NCBI GenBank assembly: GCA_002471015.1 | Contig: DKPB01000082.1 | Location: 76,872-140,871 of the forward strand | Source: Stenotrophomonas sp. UBA7346 | GTDB taxonomy: Bacteria; Pseudomonadota; Gammaproteobacteria; Xanthomonadales; Xanthomonadaceae | Length of the DNA: 64,000 bases | Reading direction: 5' to 3' | Position numbers and translations under genes: made by a program | The notes under the pieces: generated by a model | The model's input: the letters and a program-made list of their open reading frames with translations, nothing else | The model's database searches: none | What the model was told of the DNA's origin: nothing | Shown here: positions 37,478 to 46,735 of the stretch, piece by piece | Layout of the letters: each line of letters opens with the position of its first letter | How positions within the stretch are numbered: position 1 is the first letter of the stretch

Positions 37478-38113
37478 TCAAAGTGCCTGAGCTGTACCGT
37501 CGTCCTCCGGATAGATCTCCACCCACTTCCCATCTTTGAGCAGATAGTGCACTTCGTACTCTTCCGTTGGGCAACACACAGCATCGCCTTCACCCTGCCC
37601 TAGCTTCTTCATCTTCACCATCCCATCCCCGTAGGAGATTTCCTGCACTTGCTCTCCGTAGCCAGAGACTGACTCGGAATAGATAAACTTCAACTTGCTG
37701 CTTTCACTCAGGAAGGCTGCCAGATGGTTGGAGTAGGAATTGCTTCCGCCTCCTCCCTCCAGTACGAAGAGCACAGCGCGGTCCTCGACACCATCACCGT
37801 TCAGATCCCCCTTCACGATCTTTCGTGCAGGAATGTTCTCTCCATCGTGGCCGTTCAACGCTGCTTGCGGAGCCAGCGCTTCATTGATTGCAGCTTCATT
37901 CTCGGCCTCTGACGCTACAGGAGCTTCTACCGGCGGGGTTGCGGGTACAGGCGCGCAACTCACCGCCTGAACCTGTTCCGTTGTCAGGCCTCCCGGGACC
38001 TTGCACCCTGCCAAGTTGATATCGCCTTCGCGCGAAAGCGTCGCTGCTTTGGTGCAGGCCGACAGTGCGACGACTGAGCACACTGCAGCCACAAGCAATC
38101 CTTTGATCTTCAT
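37478..38113 (-). CDS. Lipoprotein with EF-hand-like motif
   Basis: 211 residues. Lipobox VVALSAC, then a low-complexity Pro/Ala/Glu stretch and a domain with GDLNGDGVEDRAVLFVLEGG, an FG-GAP/EF-hand-like calcium loop (D-x-N-x-D-G). AAGGAA precedes the ATG at 38113. Envelope protein of unknown role; preceded by two other small envelope genes. Confidence 0.7.
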   Translation of the reverse strand: MKIKGLLVAAVCSVVALSACTKAATLSREGDINLAGCKVPGGLTTEQVQAVSCAPVPATPPVEAPVASEAENEAAINEALAPQAALNGHDGENIPARKIVKGDLNGDGVEDRAVLFVLEGGGGSNSYSNHLAAFLSESSKLKFIYSESVSGYGEQVQEISYGDGMVKMKKLGQGEGDAVCCPTEEYEVHYLLKDGKWVEIYPEDDGTAQAL

Positions 38114-38270
38114 TGATATTCCTTCGAAGCCCCTAAGGGCATTTGGTTGATATAACGTGAGATGCATTCGGGTGCATCTTTACGCGTTGTTGAAGCGACT
38201 CTGATAGCTGATTAGCTGAGCGGGTGAGGTCGGAACTGGGGACCGTCCTGCGCTTGACCCGAAGCTAGGC

Positions 38271-38525
38271 TCACCGGCACTGACCAGCAGCTACCTGTAC
38301 TTGCTCGGCAAAGCCCATCGGTGGATAGCCACGCTCGTCTATGGCGACCAATCCCTTCTCTCCGTAATGCTCCTGCAGCTTGTCCATCGTGCAGGAGCAC
38401 TGCGCTTTCCCGGCACCACTGCTCATGCAGCTATCGATGAATTCGCCCCGAACCTTGTCTAGATCGCTTTTGCAGCCACCGAGTGACACCAGCAGCATTG
38501 CTAGCAGCGAAATCTTGATCATCAT
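38271..38525 (-). CDS. Small lipoprotein
   Basis: 84 residues, lipobox LVSLGGC, then a soluble segment with four more cysteines (SCMSSGAGKAQCSCTMDKLQ ... GQC), probably disulphide-bonded in the periplasm. Unrecognised. Follows the TM protein gene by 2 bp, so one operon. Confidence 0.75.
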   Translation of the reverse strand: MMIKISLLAMLLVSLGGCKSDLDKVRGEFIDSCMSSGAGKAQCSCTMDKLQEHYGEKGLVAIDERGYPPMGFAEQVQVAAGQCR

Positions 38526-38527
38526 GC

Positions 38528-38743
38528 TTACCGCCTCCTCACAAGCGCCAGCACGGCGATGATCACGAGGACCCAGATCACGCCACTGATCAGCTTTCCG
38601 ATCGACGGGAACATTACCGCTGGCCAGACCAATGCTTGACCCAGGTTGTAGAAGAATCCCTTGTACGCGTAGCGCCCCCAGATATCGAAGCAGATCGTAG
38701 CGATGAGCACGGTCACGCCGTACACGCCTATTAGGTACCTCAT
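38528..38743 (-). CDS. Small membrane protein
   Basis: 71 residues with two or three transmembrane segments (LIGVYGVTVLIATICFDI; GVIWVLVIIAVLALV) and a positive C-terminus (VRRR). Unrecognised. 21 bp after the DnaJ-domain gene. Confidence 0.7.
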   Translation of the reverse strand: MRYLIGVYGVTVLIATICFDIWGRYAYKGFFYNLGQALVWPAVMFPSIGKLISGVIWVLVIIAVLALVRRR

Positions 38744-38764
38744 GTGTTTCCTCGTTGATTGAAG

Positions 38765-39448
38765 TTAGTGGGTTTGTTTCAAATGCTCACTGACGGCCTC
38801 GAACAGCAAACAGAGGTCATCCGGATTGGGAATGCTCAAGCTGATGAACGGCTCGCCATGGATTCGTACGTGAGCGCCGTGGGCAGTGATCTGGGTTAGG
38901 CATCCCAGCAGACGGGTATCCACCGCTTCGAACTTGGCCTTGCCTCGGATCTGGGCCTCGGTGATCAGCACCCCTTCCCTGGCCCCGCCGAAAACGGTGT
39001 CGTCGATGAGAACCAGAACGTCTTGGGCCCTCAGCCCCTCCCCGTAGCTGTCCAGAGCTCCTTGGAGCTTCTTCCTAGGGATGTGGGGAACCACAAACAC
39101 GCGCTCCAAGGGCTCATGGCTGAACTCGAGCCCTTCCAGCGCTTCTCGGAGTGAGCGGAGCGGTGGAGACTCTGAAGCCTTGGTTCCTGGAGCCTCCGGC
39201 TCGGGGCTGGGTCTGGCTGTGGCTCGGGAGCGGTCAAATCGCCCCCGTTGGTCCGGGTCTTTGAGGACGGCATACGCCTTGTTGACGGCCTGCATCTTCG
39301 CCGTGGCCCATGCCACGGCAGCCTCGTCTCCTGCTACGTAGCGATCAGGGTGGTACTGACTCCGCCGGCCCTTATAAGCCAGTTCTATCTCCCAGAGAGG
39401 TGCCTCGGGGCGTACCCCGAGGACTTCGTAAAGGTTTTCTTCGGACAT
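38765..39448 (-). CDS. DnaJ-domain protein
   Basis: 227 residues. J domain at the N-terminus (NLYEVLGVRPEAP, SQYHPDRYVAGDE with the HPD motif) and a C-terminal domain of YcaO/PH-like character (VLVLIDDTVFGGAREGVLIT, VRIHGEPFISLSI). It probably recruits an Hsp70 partner; the island carries none, so host DnaK is likely. Divergent from the XRE gene; first gene of a four-gene minus operon. Confidence 0.85.
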   Translation of the reverse strand: MSEENLYEVLGVRPEAPLWEIELAYKGRRSQYHPDRYVAGDEAAVAWATAKMQAVNKAYAVLKDPDQRGRFDRSRATARPSPEPEAPGTKASESPPLRSLREALEGLEFSHEPLERVFVVPHIPRKKLQGALDSYGEGLRAQDVLVLIDDTVFGGAREGVLITEAQIRGKAKFEAVDTRLLGCLTQITAHGAHVRIHGEPFISLSIPNPDDLCLLFEAVSEHLKQTH

Positions 39449-39514
39449 CCGTTTCTCCATAAGTGACTGCATGCCATTGGCTTCAGCAGCCGCCTCCCGC
39501 TTGACTATTTGGAC

Positions 39515-39551
39515 CTCTATCTATGAAATAGAGTCTGCCACACTGATAGAG
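39515..39551. promoter_or_regulatory. Repeated ATAGAG/CTCTAT sites between divergent genes
   Basis: CTCTAT (39515-39520), ATAGAG (39528-39533) and ATAGAG (39546-39551). The first two form an inverted repeat. They lie between the DnaJ-domain and XRE genes, so are candidate XRE operators (inference). Confidence 0.45.
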
Positions 39552-39594
39552 GCTTCGTCATGATGGGTGCCCATCCGATCGCATTGATTTCAGC

Positions 39595-39969
39595 GTGTCC
39601 GAGGCCCTCCGCTCTCTATTTGCCGCACGCCTTGTGCAGGCCCGCCAAATGCGCGGGCTGAGCCAGCGCGCCTTGGGAGATCGCATGGGACTAGGAAAGG
39701 AAAAGGGTTCTTCCCGGATCAATCGCTACGAACACCAAGTCACGGCTGTTGGCTTCGATAGTCTGGATACCTTGGCCCAGGTGCTTGAGGTTCCACCTGC
39801 ATATTTGCTGGCTGACAACCAGGAAATGGCGCAAACGATCTTGTTGTTTTCCAACATCGCTCTGGAGAAGCAAGCCTCTGCTGTTCAACTTTTGCAACTC
39901 CTACAGCAGCATCCAGACTTGATCGAAGAACTGCACGCGCTTGCACCCGGTTTGATCACCAAGCCGTAA
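39595..39969 (+). CDS. XRE-family regulator
   Basis: 124 residues, N-terminal helix-turn-helix (ARQMRGLSQRALGDRMGL and SRINRYEHQVTAVGFDSLDT) with a helical tail. GTG start. Probably represses itself and the divergent DnaJ-domain operon. Confidence 0.85.
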   Translation: MSEALRSLFAARLVQARQMRGLSQRALGDRMGLGKEKGSSRINRYEHQVTAVGFDSLDTLAQVLEVPPAYLLADNQEMAQTILLFSNIALEKQASAVQLLQLLQQHPDLIEELHALAPGLITKP

Positions 39970-39979
39970 GCGCGAGTTG

Positions 39980-40192
39980 CTAGTCCCATTGCTCCCATCG
40001 GAGCGCTTCGACTAGATACGCTCCAGCTCGCAATCTAAGCCCGGTGGCGGCCTCTCTAGCCCGCGCCTTCATGCGCCAGCTCCCATCGGCAGCTGAGCGC
40101 TCTACCTCCCGGGCCTGTCGATCAAGATCAGCTGCTTTCGCGCGCGCCCTTGCCGCCCTGGTCAATGACCAGGACGTATCCCTTTCCGCCAT
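39980..40192 (-). CDS. Small helical, Arg/Ala-rich protein
   Basis: 70 residues (TRAARARAKAADLDRQAREV...), amphipathic helical, unrecognised. Follows the RadC-like gene by 24 bp on the same strand, so is probably in that operon. Confidence 0.55.
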   Translation of the reverse strand: MAERDTSWSLTRAARARAKAADLDRQAREVERSAADGSWRMKARAREAATGLRLRAGAYLVEALRWEQWD

Positions 40193-40216
40193 GTTCTTCT
40201 CCTAAATCTTCGGGCC

Positions 40217-40711
40217 TTAGATCTGCCCGAGTTGGGCCATCGAAACACCCTGGCCAGCCGACACCACAAGGTGGTCAACGACCCTCACGCCCACCATCGC
40301 CAGCACCTCCTTCAACCGTTTGGTGATGGCCTTGTCCGCCTCTGACGGTTCGCAGTGCCCACTCGGGTGGTTGTGAGCCAGTAGGACCGCTGCCGCGTTC
40401 AGGGCCAGGGCACGTTGGACGACAATGCGCGGATGAATCTCAGCACCATCTATGGAGCCGGAGAACAGCCGTTCCACAGCGATCAGGCGGTTGCGGGCAT
40501 CGAGGAATGCCACCTCGAAGTGCTCACGTACTTCATTCCCTAGACGCAGACGGAAGAACCTTCCGGCAACATCGGGATCTCCCAATAGAAGGCCACTGAC
40601 CATCGCCCTGCTCTCAAGGATTTTCAATGCTTGAGCCAAGACGGAGCTGTCACGCTCGTTCAAACCTCCAGGCAGCTCTTCCACGGATAGCTTCGGCAGA
40701 GAGGCATTCAT
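40217..40711 (-). CDS. RadC-like JAB/MPN-domain protein
   Basis: 164 residues. JAMM metalloprotease-like motif: HNHPSG with GHCEPSEADKAIT and the upstream Glu in HFEVAFLDARN. The RadC/YeeS family is common on plasmids and islands; its action is not settled. The start MNASLPK (40711) overlaps the DUF932 stop by 4 nt. Confidence 0.88.
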   Translation of the reverse strand: MNASLPKLSVEELPGGLNERDSSVLAQALKILESRAMVSGLLLGDPDVAGRFFRLRLGNEVREHFEVAFLDARNRLIAVERLFSGSIDGAEIHPRIVVQRALALNAAAVLLAHNHPSGHCEPSEADKAITKRLKEVLAMVGVRVVDHLVVSAGQGVSMAQLGQI

Positions 40712-41664
40712 GCGACTTCCCCCAGCAGTTCCTTCCAAGCCTTGTGCTTTAGCAATGCCCCTTGGCCAAACCACGCTGCATCCAAGCGGTTCTCCATACT
40801 CTGCGCCCGCCGATGGTGATCCACGAACTCGGTGATGCTATTGAGAAGACCGAACGCGGTGCCCTTGCTGGTCTTCAAGCTAGCTCCCCTCCCCTGCCCG
40901 TCGTACAGCGCCCGCACCTTGACTACAGCCTGCTCATTCACGACTGCCTTCCCATTCTGAGCAGCCGGGTACGTGAGCAAATTCCGTAGCACCCCATCGA
41001 CCGAATCAGGGTTCACGGGTGTCTCACAGAGGATCCGCATCCGCTCCACGAAGCCATGCCAGCCCTCAATAGCAATACCTAGTTGGCTCTTGACCTTGTC
41101 AGCATCAAAAGCACTGCGGTGCGGCACCTTGATGGCTCCGGTTCGATCCCCAACAGCGATCTGCAGCGTGTTGTTGCAAACCACGCGAATTGAGGTGAAC
41201 TGAGCCGTGGTAGCCAACGTTCCATCGCAAGCTGTTGCCAGCAGAAGATAGCCATTCACCTGGTCTTGGCCCTTCAAGGCAACGCCCTGACCGGTCCGAG
41301 CCAACGCCCAGAACTTCCGCCCGCCCCGAAGGACGCCGGCAGTCTCCAACTCAAAGCCGCTATGGCGTGTCAGATCCCGATAGAATTCGAGGATCTCCCG
41401 AGGCTGAACTACCTGATAGCGCTTGGAAACGACGGCCAGCGGACGTTTGGTATCAGAGCGATAGAGCACCTTCTGCCCAGGGAATGCCCGCACCGGATAC
41501 TGATCTTCAGCCTCGGCGGCAAACCGCACCTCGGCCTCCTCCAAGGACCAGTTCATGCCGGCAAGTTCGCGCCATACCTCGATGGGCTGATTTGGAGCCA
41601 ACTGGCTTCCAATGCCATGCCATGGAACTTGGCCGGCATAAGCCATGGTTTCAACGTGATGCAT
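40708..41664 (-). CDS. DUF932 domain protein
   Basis: 318 residues of the phage/plasmid-like DUF932 family: PWHGIGSQLAPNQPIEVWRE, VSKRYQVVQPREILEFYRD, VCNNTLQIA. Common beside RadC-like genes in mobile elements, as here (4-nt overlap). Function unknown. Preceded by a 12-bp hairpin in its leader. Confidence 0.88.
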   Translation of the reverse strand: MHHVETMAYAGQVPWHGIGSQLAPNQPIEVWRELAGMNWSLEEAEVRFAAEAEDQYPVRAFPGQKVLYRSDTKRPLAVVSKRYQVVQPREILEFYRDLTRHSGFELETAGVLRGGRKFWALARTGQGVALKGQDQVNGYLLLATACDGTLATTAQFTSIRVVCNNTLQIAVGDRTGAIKVPHRSAFDADKVKSQLGIAIEGWHGFVERMRILCETPVNPDSVDGVLRNLLTYPAAQNGKAVVNEQAVVKVRALYDGQGRGASLKTSKGTAFGLLNSITEFVDHHRRAQSMENRLDAAWFGQGALLKHKAWKELLGEVA

Positions 41665-41693
41665 CTCGATCTCCTTTCATAGACGGCATAACG

Positions 41694-41723
41694 CACAAGA
41701 CCCGGACAATGCCGGGCCTTGTG
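41694..41723. repeat. Hairpin in the DUF932 leader
   Basis: A 12-position stem with one mismatch (cacaaga-cccgg / ccggg-c-cttgtg), 30 bp before the DUF932 start. No T-run, so regulatory or a protein site. Confidence 0.5.
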
Positions 41724-41743
41724 GGTCTATCTGGATTGTTGGT

Positions 41744-41863
41744 TTAGTCGTAGGAATCCCGGCCGAACTGGTCGGGGCGGGTGAACGAACAACGGGCTAC
41801 GGCCGACAAGATGGCCGCAGCCACAATGAAGACGCAGTAGAGGAACTCGGATTTATCTTTCAT
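41744..41863 (-). CDS. Possible 39-residue membrane microprotein
   Basis: Starts MKDKSEFLYCVFIVAAAILS, one transmembrane segment, then a charged tail ending FGRDSYD. 40 codons exactly to a TAA. No strong ribosome site. It precedes the DUF932 operon and would share its transcript. Small enough that chance cannot be excluded. Confidence 0.4.
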   Translation of the reverse strand: MKDKSEFLYCVFIVAAAILSAVARCSFTRPDQFGRDSYD

Positions 41864-41864
41864 G

Positions 41865-41940
41865 CTTAGTACTCGAAGCGATACGCCAATGCGCGGCGCA
41901 CACGCAAAGCAGGAGGATCCTGCTTCAACGTAGTACTAAG
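41865..41940. promoter_or_regulatory. Nested inverted repeats upstream of the DUF932 operon
   Basis: Outer arms CTTAGTACT (41865-41873) and AGTACTAAG (41932-41940) enclose an inner hairpin AAGCAGGA-GGA-TCCTGCTT (41907-41925). Likely operators or an RNA structure at the promoter. Confidence 0.55.
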
Positions 41941-42127
41941 GGTCTGAAATAAGTTTCAATCAAAGACAGCATCTCGATGAGGCCCAACACTCAAGCTCGA
42001 CACGCCGAACGGCAACTCCCGGCCAGAAGCAGTCACCTGGGAAATTGGCCGAGTCCGTGCTCCATGGTCAATTCGTTCGCGAACTACGCGATACTAGTTC
42101 GCAGTTAATGGACCAACTGGGGAGCAT

Positions 42128-45100
42128 TTGAAGATTACTGCACAGAATCTGGTCGATTTCTCGAGCAGATACCAGGCTGACCGAATCTTCCCGGAGTTGA
42201 TTCGTAGGCTTATCCGAGCAACTTGCGAGAAAATCGAAGACGTTCTGTTTCCTTCCGGCGAATCAACCTTCCGTCCTGGCATGGACGGCGAGTTGCAGGC
42301 GATTGGAAAGGGTCCGTTCGTTCCCGATGGCGCCTCCGTATGGGAACTGTCTACCGAGCAAACGCCGCATGCGAAGGGCAAACGCGATTTCAACAAGCGA
42401 AGTGCGCCGGATGCCAAAGATTCTTATATGGGCAAGCCCCGAGCGGACATCACCTACGTTGCGGTGTCGATGCGCCGCTGGAGTGGCGAGAACAAAGTGG
42501 GGCGCCAAGCCTTCATCGACTGGGCGAGATCCGGCGGGGTCTGGAAAGACGTCAGAGTGATCGATGCCGATCAGCTCGAGGACTGGCTTGATCAGACGCC
42601 ATCGGCCGCGGCCTGGCTGGCCCGCGAGATGGGGCTCGTATCAGACGACATGCTGAGCATCGAGCACGCTTGGGAGGATTACAGCAAGGGCTGCTCCCCG
42701 CCGCTCAGCGCCGAGTTGCTCCTGGCCAATCGCAAGGAGAAGGCCGAAACATTGACGCAGGCAGGATTGGTGCCCGGCGTCACGCGGTTCAAGGCGGACT
42801 CACCTGGCGAAGCGGCCGCGTTTGTTGGAGCGGCGATCCTGTCCCTCCCAGCTGAAGACGCAAGGCGCAATGCTTTGCTGGCCAAGGGCGTCGTCATCTC
42901 GGAACCGACTTCGGCAAGATTCCTCACGGACACGGGGAACAGGCTATTCGTGGTCGCAACGGGACGGGCGGCAGAGATCGCGAATCTACTCGCCGAGCGT
43001 GGCCATACTGTAGTCGTGCCCTATGGAAACTCGCACTCGAGTTCCCGGGGCAGCGCACTGGTGGAACTGACACGGGCACGTCGACACGAGTTTACCGAAG
43101 CACTGATCGGAATGGGAATGACAGAAGACGCAGCGCGCAGCGCGGCGACCGCCTGCCATAGCAGCATCACCGTTCTTCGCAGGGCGTCCGATCAAGCCCA
43201 GTCCCGCTTGCCCGAATGGGCCACCCCGAAGGAACTGCGCAAGCTGGTCGGGCCGTTGTGCTGCGGCGCATGGAACCACGACAGCGCCGCCGACACTGCG
43301 GTCGTCGCGCTTGTTGACGGCACATCCTCCTACACGGAGATCGAGCACGCGATCCAAGACGCGCTCATGGTGGATGACGCCCCGGTGCTACGTGCCGGAA
43401 AACTCACGACGCTCAGTGCGCCGGCCGACATCTGGCAGCTAAGCATTGACCTCAAGATCGTCAACAGGCCGCTCCTGGAAAGGTTCCGCGTCGCCGTCCT
43501 CGAGGTTCTCGGTGAACTAGATCCAGCCCTGGAGCTTCCACCTGACAAGCGGGCCTACGCAGAGATATACGACAAACGCAGACGCTACTCGGGATGGCTG
43601 CGGCAAGGCCTGGCCGAGATACTACGGCTCATCGCGGTGAACGACGACAAGCTCGGCTACATACCAGGCTTCTCGGCGCAACACTTCGTGAACAGAATAC
43701 TCGAAGAGATGCCCGGCCTTGCCACCGACCACAGAATGCTGGCAAGCCTTGATTCGCTGCTGCCTGTGCTTGCCGAGGCAGCGCCCGACCCTTTCTTGAC
43801 GGCCCTTGAAACCTTGACCGCGGGCGATGGCGCAAAGCTGTCTCCTATTTTTGAGGGCAGCGATGATCCGATGTACGGACGCACCTACTACCTGGGCACC
43901 CTTCGGGCACTGGAAATGCTGGCTTGGGATCCAGCGCAGCTGACGCGGACGACGCTGGTCCTAGCACGGATGGCGCAGCTGGATCCGGGCGGCCGGCTAA
44001 CCAACCGCCCAGTCAACTCCCTGGTCGAGATATTCCTGCCGTGGAATCCCCACACCAACGCGCAAGCACCGCACAGGCATCGGGCGCTAGCCAAGCTGTG
44101 CGATCGCTTTCCGGATATCGGCTGGATCCTGCTGAGTAAGCTGTTGCCCGATTCCCACCGCATTTCACACGGAACCGCGCAGCCGGAATGGCGCGAGATG
44201 GGTGCGTCGAATCGTCCCGTACCCACCTATGGCTCCAGAGACGGCGACCATGACGTGATCTTCCGTCTCGCCCGACCCTTAGCGGGCTCACAGGCAGACC
44301 GATGGCTCGAGCTCATAAAGGCAGCAGGCGAGAGTCGCAACACCCCGCGATTCGACGAACTGCTCGATCAGGTCGATGCGCGGCACTCCGAGTTCGAGCG
44401 CGCCGGCCATAACAAAGCGCTCTGGGAGGCCCTGCGCGGGTTGATTGCGAAGCACCGGAGCTTCGCCACGGCGAATTGGGCGATGCCCACCAGCATGGTG
44501 GATCGCTTACAGAAGAGTGCCGATGCGCTCCTGCCGACTGATCTGATTGCGCTCAATCGCCACCTTTTCAACAACACGCTCATCGACCGCGGATCTCCGG
44601 AGGAGACCTTCGAAGAGCGGTCGGAACGCTCCAAACGCGAGCGCGATGCGGCAGTGGCCGAGATTGCCAAGGACGGCATCGGCGAGATCCTGCGACTCGC
44701 GCGCGAGGTCAAGGCAGTGGGTCTGCTGGCGCCTTCGCTGATCAATGCAACCTCGCCGAAGTTTTGCCAGGAAGTGGTAATGGCGACCTACGATGGTGAC
44801 GATGCGCTGGCCTGGCTCGCATCGCTGCTGACCGCCTACGGTGCGTCCATGTTCGGCCTGGACTGGGGCAAGGACACCATTGGCCTTGCACAGGCCGATG
44901 GCGCGACCCCCGCGCAACTCGCCCAACTGTTGAAAGTATGGGAGGACACGCAAGCGCTGTTCGACTACGTTGCCTCCATGGGGCCGGAGATCCAGAACGA
45001 GTACTGGAAGCATCGCGATGTCTATGTACGGACCAGCGACGCCCAGTTGCTCAGTGCGGGGATCGCCAATCTTTCCGGGTACGGCCGAAACATTGAGCTG

Positions 45101-46015
45101 ATCGAGTTTCTCGGCGGCCGTCTGAAGGAGACCGACACCGATGTGCTGATCCAGGTACTGATCAGCGCGCTGCGGGAGGCACTGGCCAACCCCGGCGACA
45201 TCGCGCGCCTGGACAGGTACTGGCTGGGCGAAATCTTCAAGGCGCTCCGGGCGCGGCCCGACGTCGACCGCGCCGCGCTGATGAGCTTGGAGTACAACTG
45301 GCTGCCGGCTTTTCATTCGTACGGCGACGAGCAAGAGCTGGCACTCCATGCTCATCTTGGAGAGTCGCCCGAGTTCTTCGTCGAGGTGTTGAGCGATCTG
45401 TACAAGGCAGACTGGGGGGTTCAGGACACCCCCGATGACGACGGCAGTGAAGCCAGCGGCGATTCCGCTCATCCTGGCACCGAGACGTCGGACGGCGAGG
45501 GTGTCGCTGACCTCCAGAAGCGAGCCAAAGCCGATATCGCCTACAAGATTCTTGATTCGTGGCGGTTGCTGCCTTGGCTCGGGGAAGATGAATCAATCGA
45601 CTACGCCGCGATGCACGCCTGGGCGCGGTCCGCGTTAGCGTTGGCTGGCGAAATGGGGCGTCACGCCGTGGCCGCGAGGGAGATTGGGAAACTGCTGGCC
45701 TACGCTCCCACCGACAAGTTCGACGAGGTATGGCCTGCACGAGAGGTGCGCGAACTCATCGAGACCCTGGAGGACGACCAGCTCGAATCGGGCCTGGTGA
45801 TCGAACTGTTCAACAAGCGCGGCGTGCACGCACGTCCCTTCGAAGGCGGCGGCGCGCCGGAACGCGCACTCGAGCAAGCCGCAACCAGCGTCGCTGACGT
45901 GTTGCAGGCAGAGTGGCCCAGGACAGCATTGATGATGCGCGAGAGCGCCAGGCAGTGGGCCGAATTGGCGCAGGCAGAAGACCGTCGTGCCTCAGAGAGG
46001 CGGATCAGCCTTTGA
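42128..46015 (+). CDS. Giant 1295-residue protein: putative nuclease N-terminus, degenerate NTPase/helical repeat body
   Basis: The N-terminal ~160 residues resemble a restriction-type PD-(D/E)xK domain: GMDGE (Asp53), VWELST (Glu73) and KGKRDFNKRS, followed by VWKDVRVIDADQLEDWLDQT. Then comes a Rossmann-like part (AAAFVGAAILSLP, GNRLFVVATGRAAEIANLLA, GHTVVVPYG) with no Walker A, a STAND-like switch region (VLRRAS ... LPEWA) and about 800 residues of helical repeats. An acidic Asp/Glu-rich linker lies near 1100. TTG start with GGGGAG upstream. A single gene beside a TIR cassette; a defence role is inferred, and the catalytic residues are proposed by pattern only. Confidence 0.8.
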   Translation: MKITAQNLVDFSSRYQADRIFPELIRRLIRATCEKIEDVLFPSGESTFRPGMDGELQAIGKGPFVPDGASVWELSTEQTPHAKGKRDFNKRSAPDAKDSYMGKPRADITYVAVSMRRWSGENKVGRQAFIDWARSGGVWKDVRVIDADQLEDWLDQTPSAAAWLAREMGLVSDDMLSIEHAWEDYSKGCSPPLSAELLLANRKEKAETLTQAGLVPGVTRFKADSPGEAAAFVGAAILSLPAEDARRNALLAKGVVISEPTSARFLTDTGNRLFVVATGRAAEIANLLAERGHTVVVPYGNSHSSSRGSALVELTRARRHEFTEALIGMGMTEDAARSAATACHSSITVLRRASDQAQSRLPEWATPKELRKLVGPLCCGAWNHDSAADTAVVALVDGTSSYTEIEHAIQDALMVDDAPVLRAGKLTTLSAPADIWQLSIDLKIVNRPLLERFRVAVLEVLGELDPALELPPDKRAYAEIYDKRRRYSGWLRQGLAEILRLIAVNDDKLGYIPGFSAQHFVNRILEEMPGLATDHRMLASLDSLLPVLAEAAPDPFLTALETLTAGDGAKLSPIFEGSDDPMYGRTYYLGTLRALEMLAWDPAQLTRTTLVLARMAQLDPGGRLTNRPVNSLVEIFLPWNPHTNAQAPHRHRALAKLCDRFPDIGWILLSKLLPDSHRISHGTAQPEWREMGASNRPVPTYGSRDGDHDVIFRLARPLAGSQADRWLELIKAAGESRNTPRFDELLDQVDARHSEFERAGHNKALWEALRGLIAKHRSFATANWAMPTSMVDRLQKSADALLPTDLIALNRHLFNNTLIDRGSPEETFEERSERSKRERDAAVAEIAKDGIGEILRLAREVKAVGLLAPSLINATSPKFCQEVVMATYDGDDALAWLASLLTAYGASMFGLDWGKDTIGLAQADGATPAQLAQLLKVWEDTQALFDYVASMGPEIQNEYWKHRDVYVRTSDAQLLSAGIANLSGYGRNIELIEFLGGRLKETDTDVLIQVLISALREALANPGDIARLDRYWLGEIFKALRARPDVDRAALMSLEYNWLPAFHSYGDEQELALHAHLGESPEFFVEVLSDLYKADWGVQDTPDDDGSEASGDSAHPGTETSDGEGVADLQKRAKADIAYKILDSWRLLPWLGEDESIDYAAMHAWARSALALAGEMGRHAVAAREIGKLLAYAPTDKFDEVWPAREVRELIETLEDDQLESGLVIELFNKRGVHARPFEGGGAPERALEQAATSVADVLQAEWPRTALMMRESARQWAELAQAEDRRASERRISL

Positions 46016-46472
46016 TCGCACTTCATGCGCACAATTTACAGTGGTACTTATCTCGGAATGCCCAAAAGCTGGATATCCGACCGTCCGCTACGGGTCGCAT
46101 GACGCCCTACGGCCAGAAGCGGACATCAACTAAAGCTTGAGTTAAGCCGACTGGCGAAGTCAGTTCGGCTTGAATGAACTGCTAGACATGCCCGTGCCCG
46201 CATTGAGCATGAGCCTTCCCCTGCCAGCAGCCCCGAAAGCCGAAGTATGCGCCCAGAAGAACAACCCAAACCGGGAACCTAACAACTGGAAAAGCCAGCA
46301 ACCGGTAGCTAACCAACTTGGCAGATCACTCGCCGTCAGCGGGGAACGAGGCAAGCAGGGACCCCGCGCAATCTCCAACATGGAGCGCCACACGCACGGC
46401 CCAAATTGAGCAGCGAAAATCGACTCGAATCAAGTCCTGTACGCAGTGCCAAGCTCGATGCTGTCGCAGCCA
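46016..46472. other. Intergenic, no recognised gene
   Basis: About 450 bases without a convincing gene. It contains an imperfect inverted repeat (gtccgctacgggtcg at 46083 and ggccagaagcggac at 46111), related to short repeats elsewhere in the window. Open frames here (46160-46393 minus) have no recognisable sequence. Confidence 0.4.
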
Positions 46473-46715
46473 TCAGGATTTGAGCTTGCCGTAATAGTAG
46501 CCCCCCCTGTCATCGTAGATCTCGATCTTGCCGCCGGCCTTAAGGTTGCCGTGGTAGTACCGACCAGTGTGGTCATACAAGTCAATCCTGCCGACACTCT
46601 TCAACTTGCCGTGCCAGTAATTACCTTGCGGGTCGTAAATGTCGATTCTTCCGCCGTCTTTCAACTTCCCGTAGTAGTAATTGCCACTGGGGCCGTAGAA
46701 CTCCATCTTTGCCAT
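46473..46715 (-). CDS. Four-repeat beta protein downstream of TIR
   Basis: 80 residues built from four ~20-residue units of the form IDIYDPQGNYWHGKLKSVGR (I-D/E-I-Y-D--G-Y-Y/W-H-G-K-L-K--G). It resembles MORN-like or YD-type short beta repeats but is not a standard MORN. Small enough to be a partner or immunity protein for the TIR protein, whose gene ends 20 bp upstream. Function unknown. Confidence 0.75.
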   Translation of the reverse strand: MAKMEFYGPSGNYYYGKLKDGGRIDIYDPQGNYWHGKLKSVGRIDLYDHTGRYYHGNLKAGGKIEIYDDRGGYYYGKLKS

Positions 46716-46735
46716 GACACGTCCTCGCTTGATCT

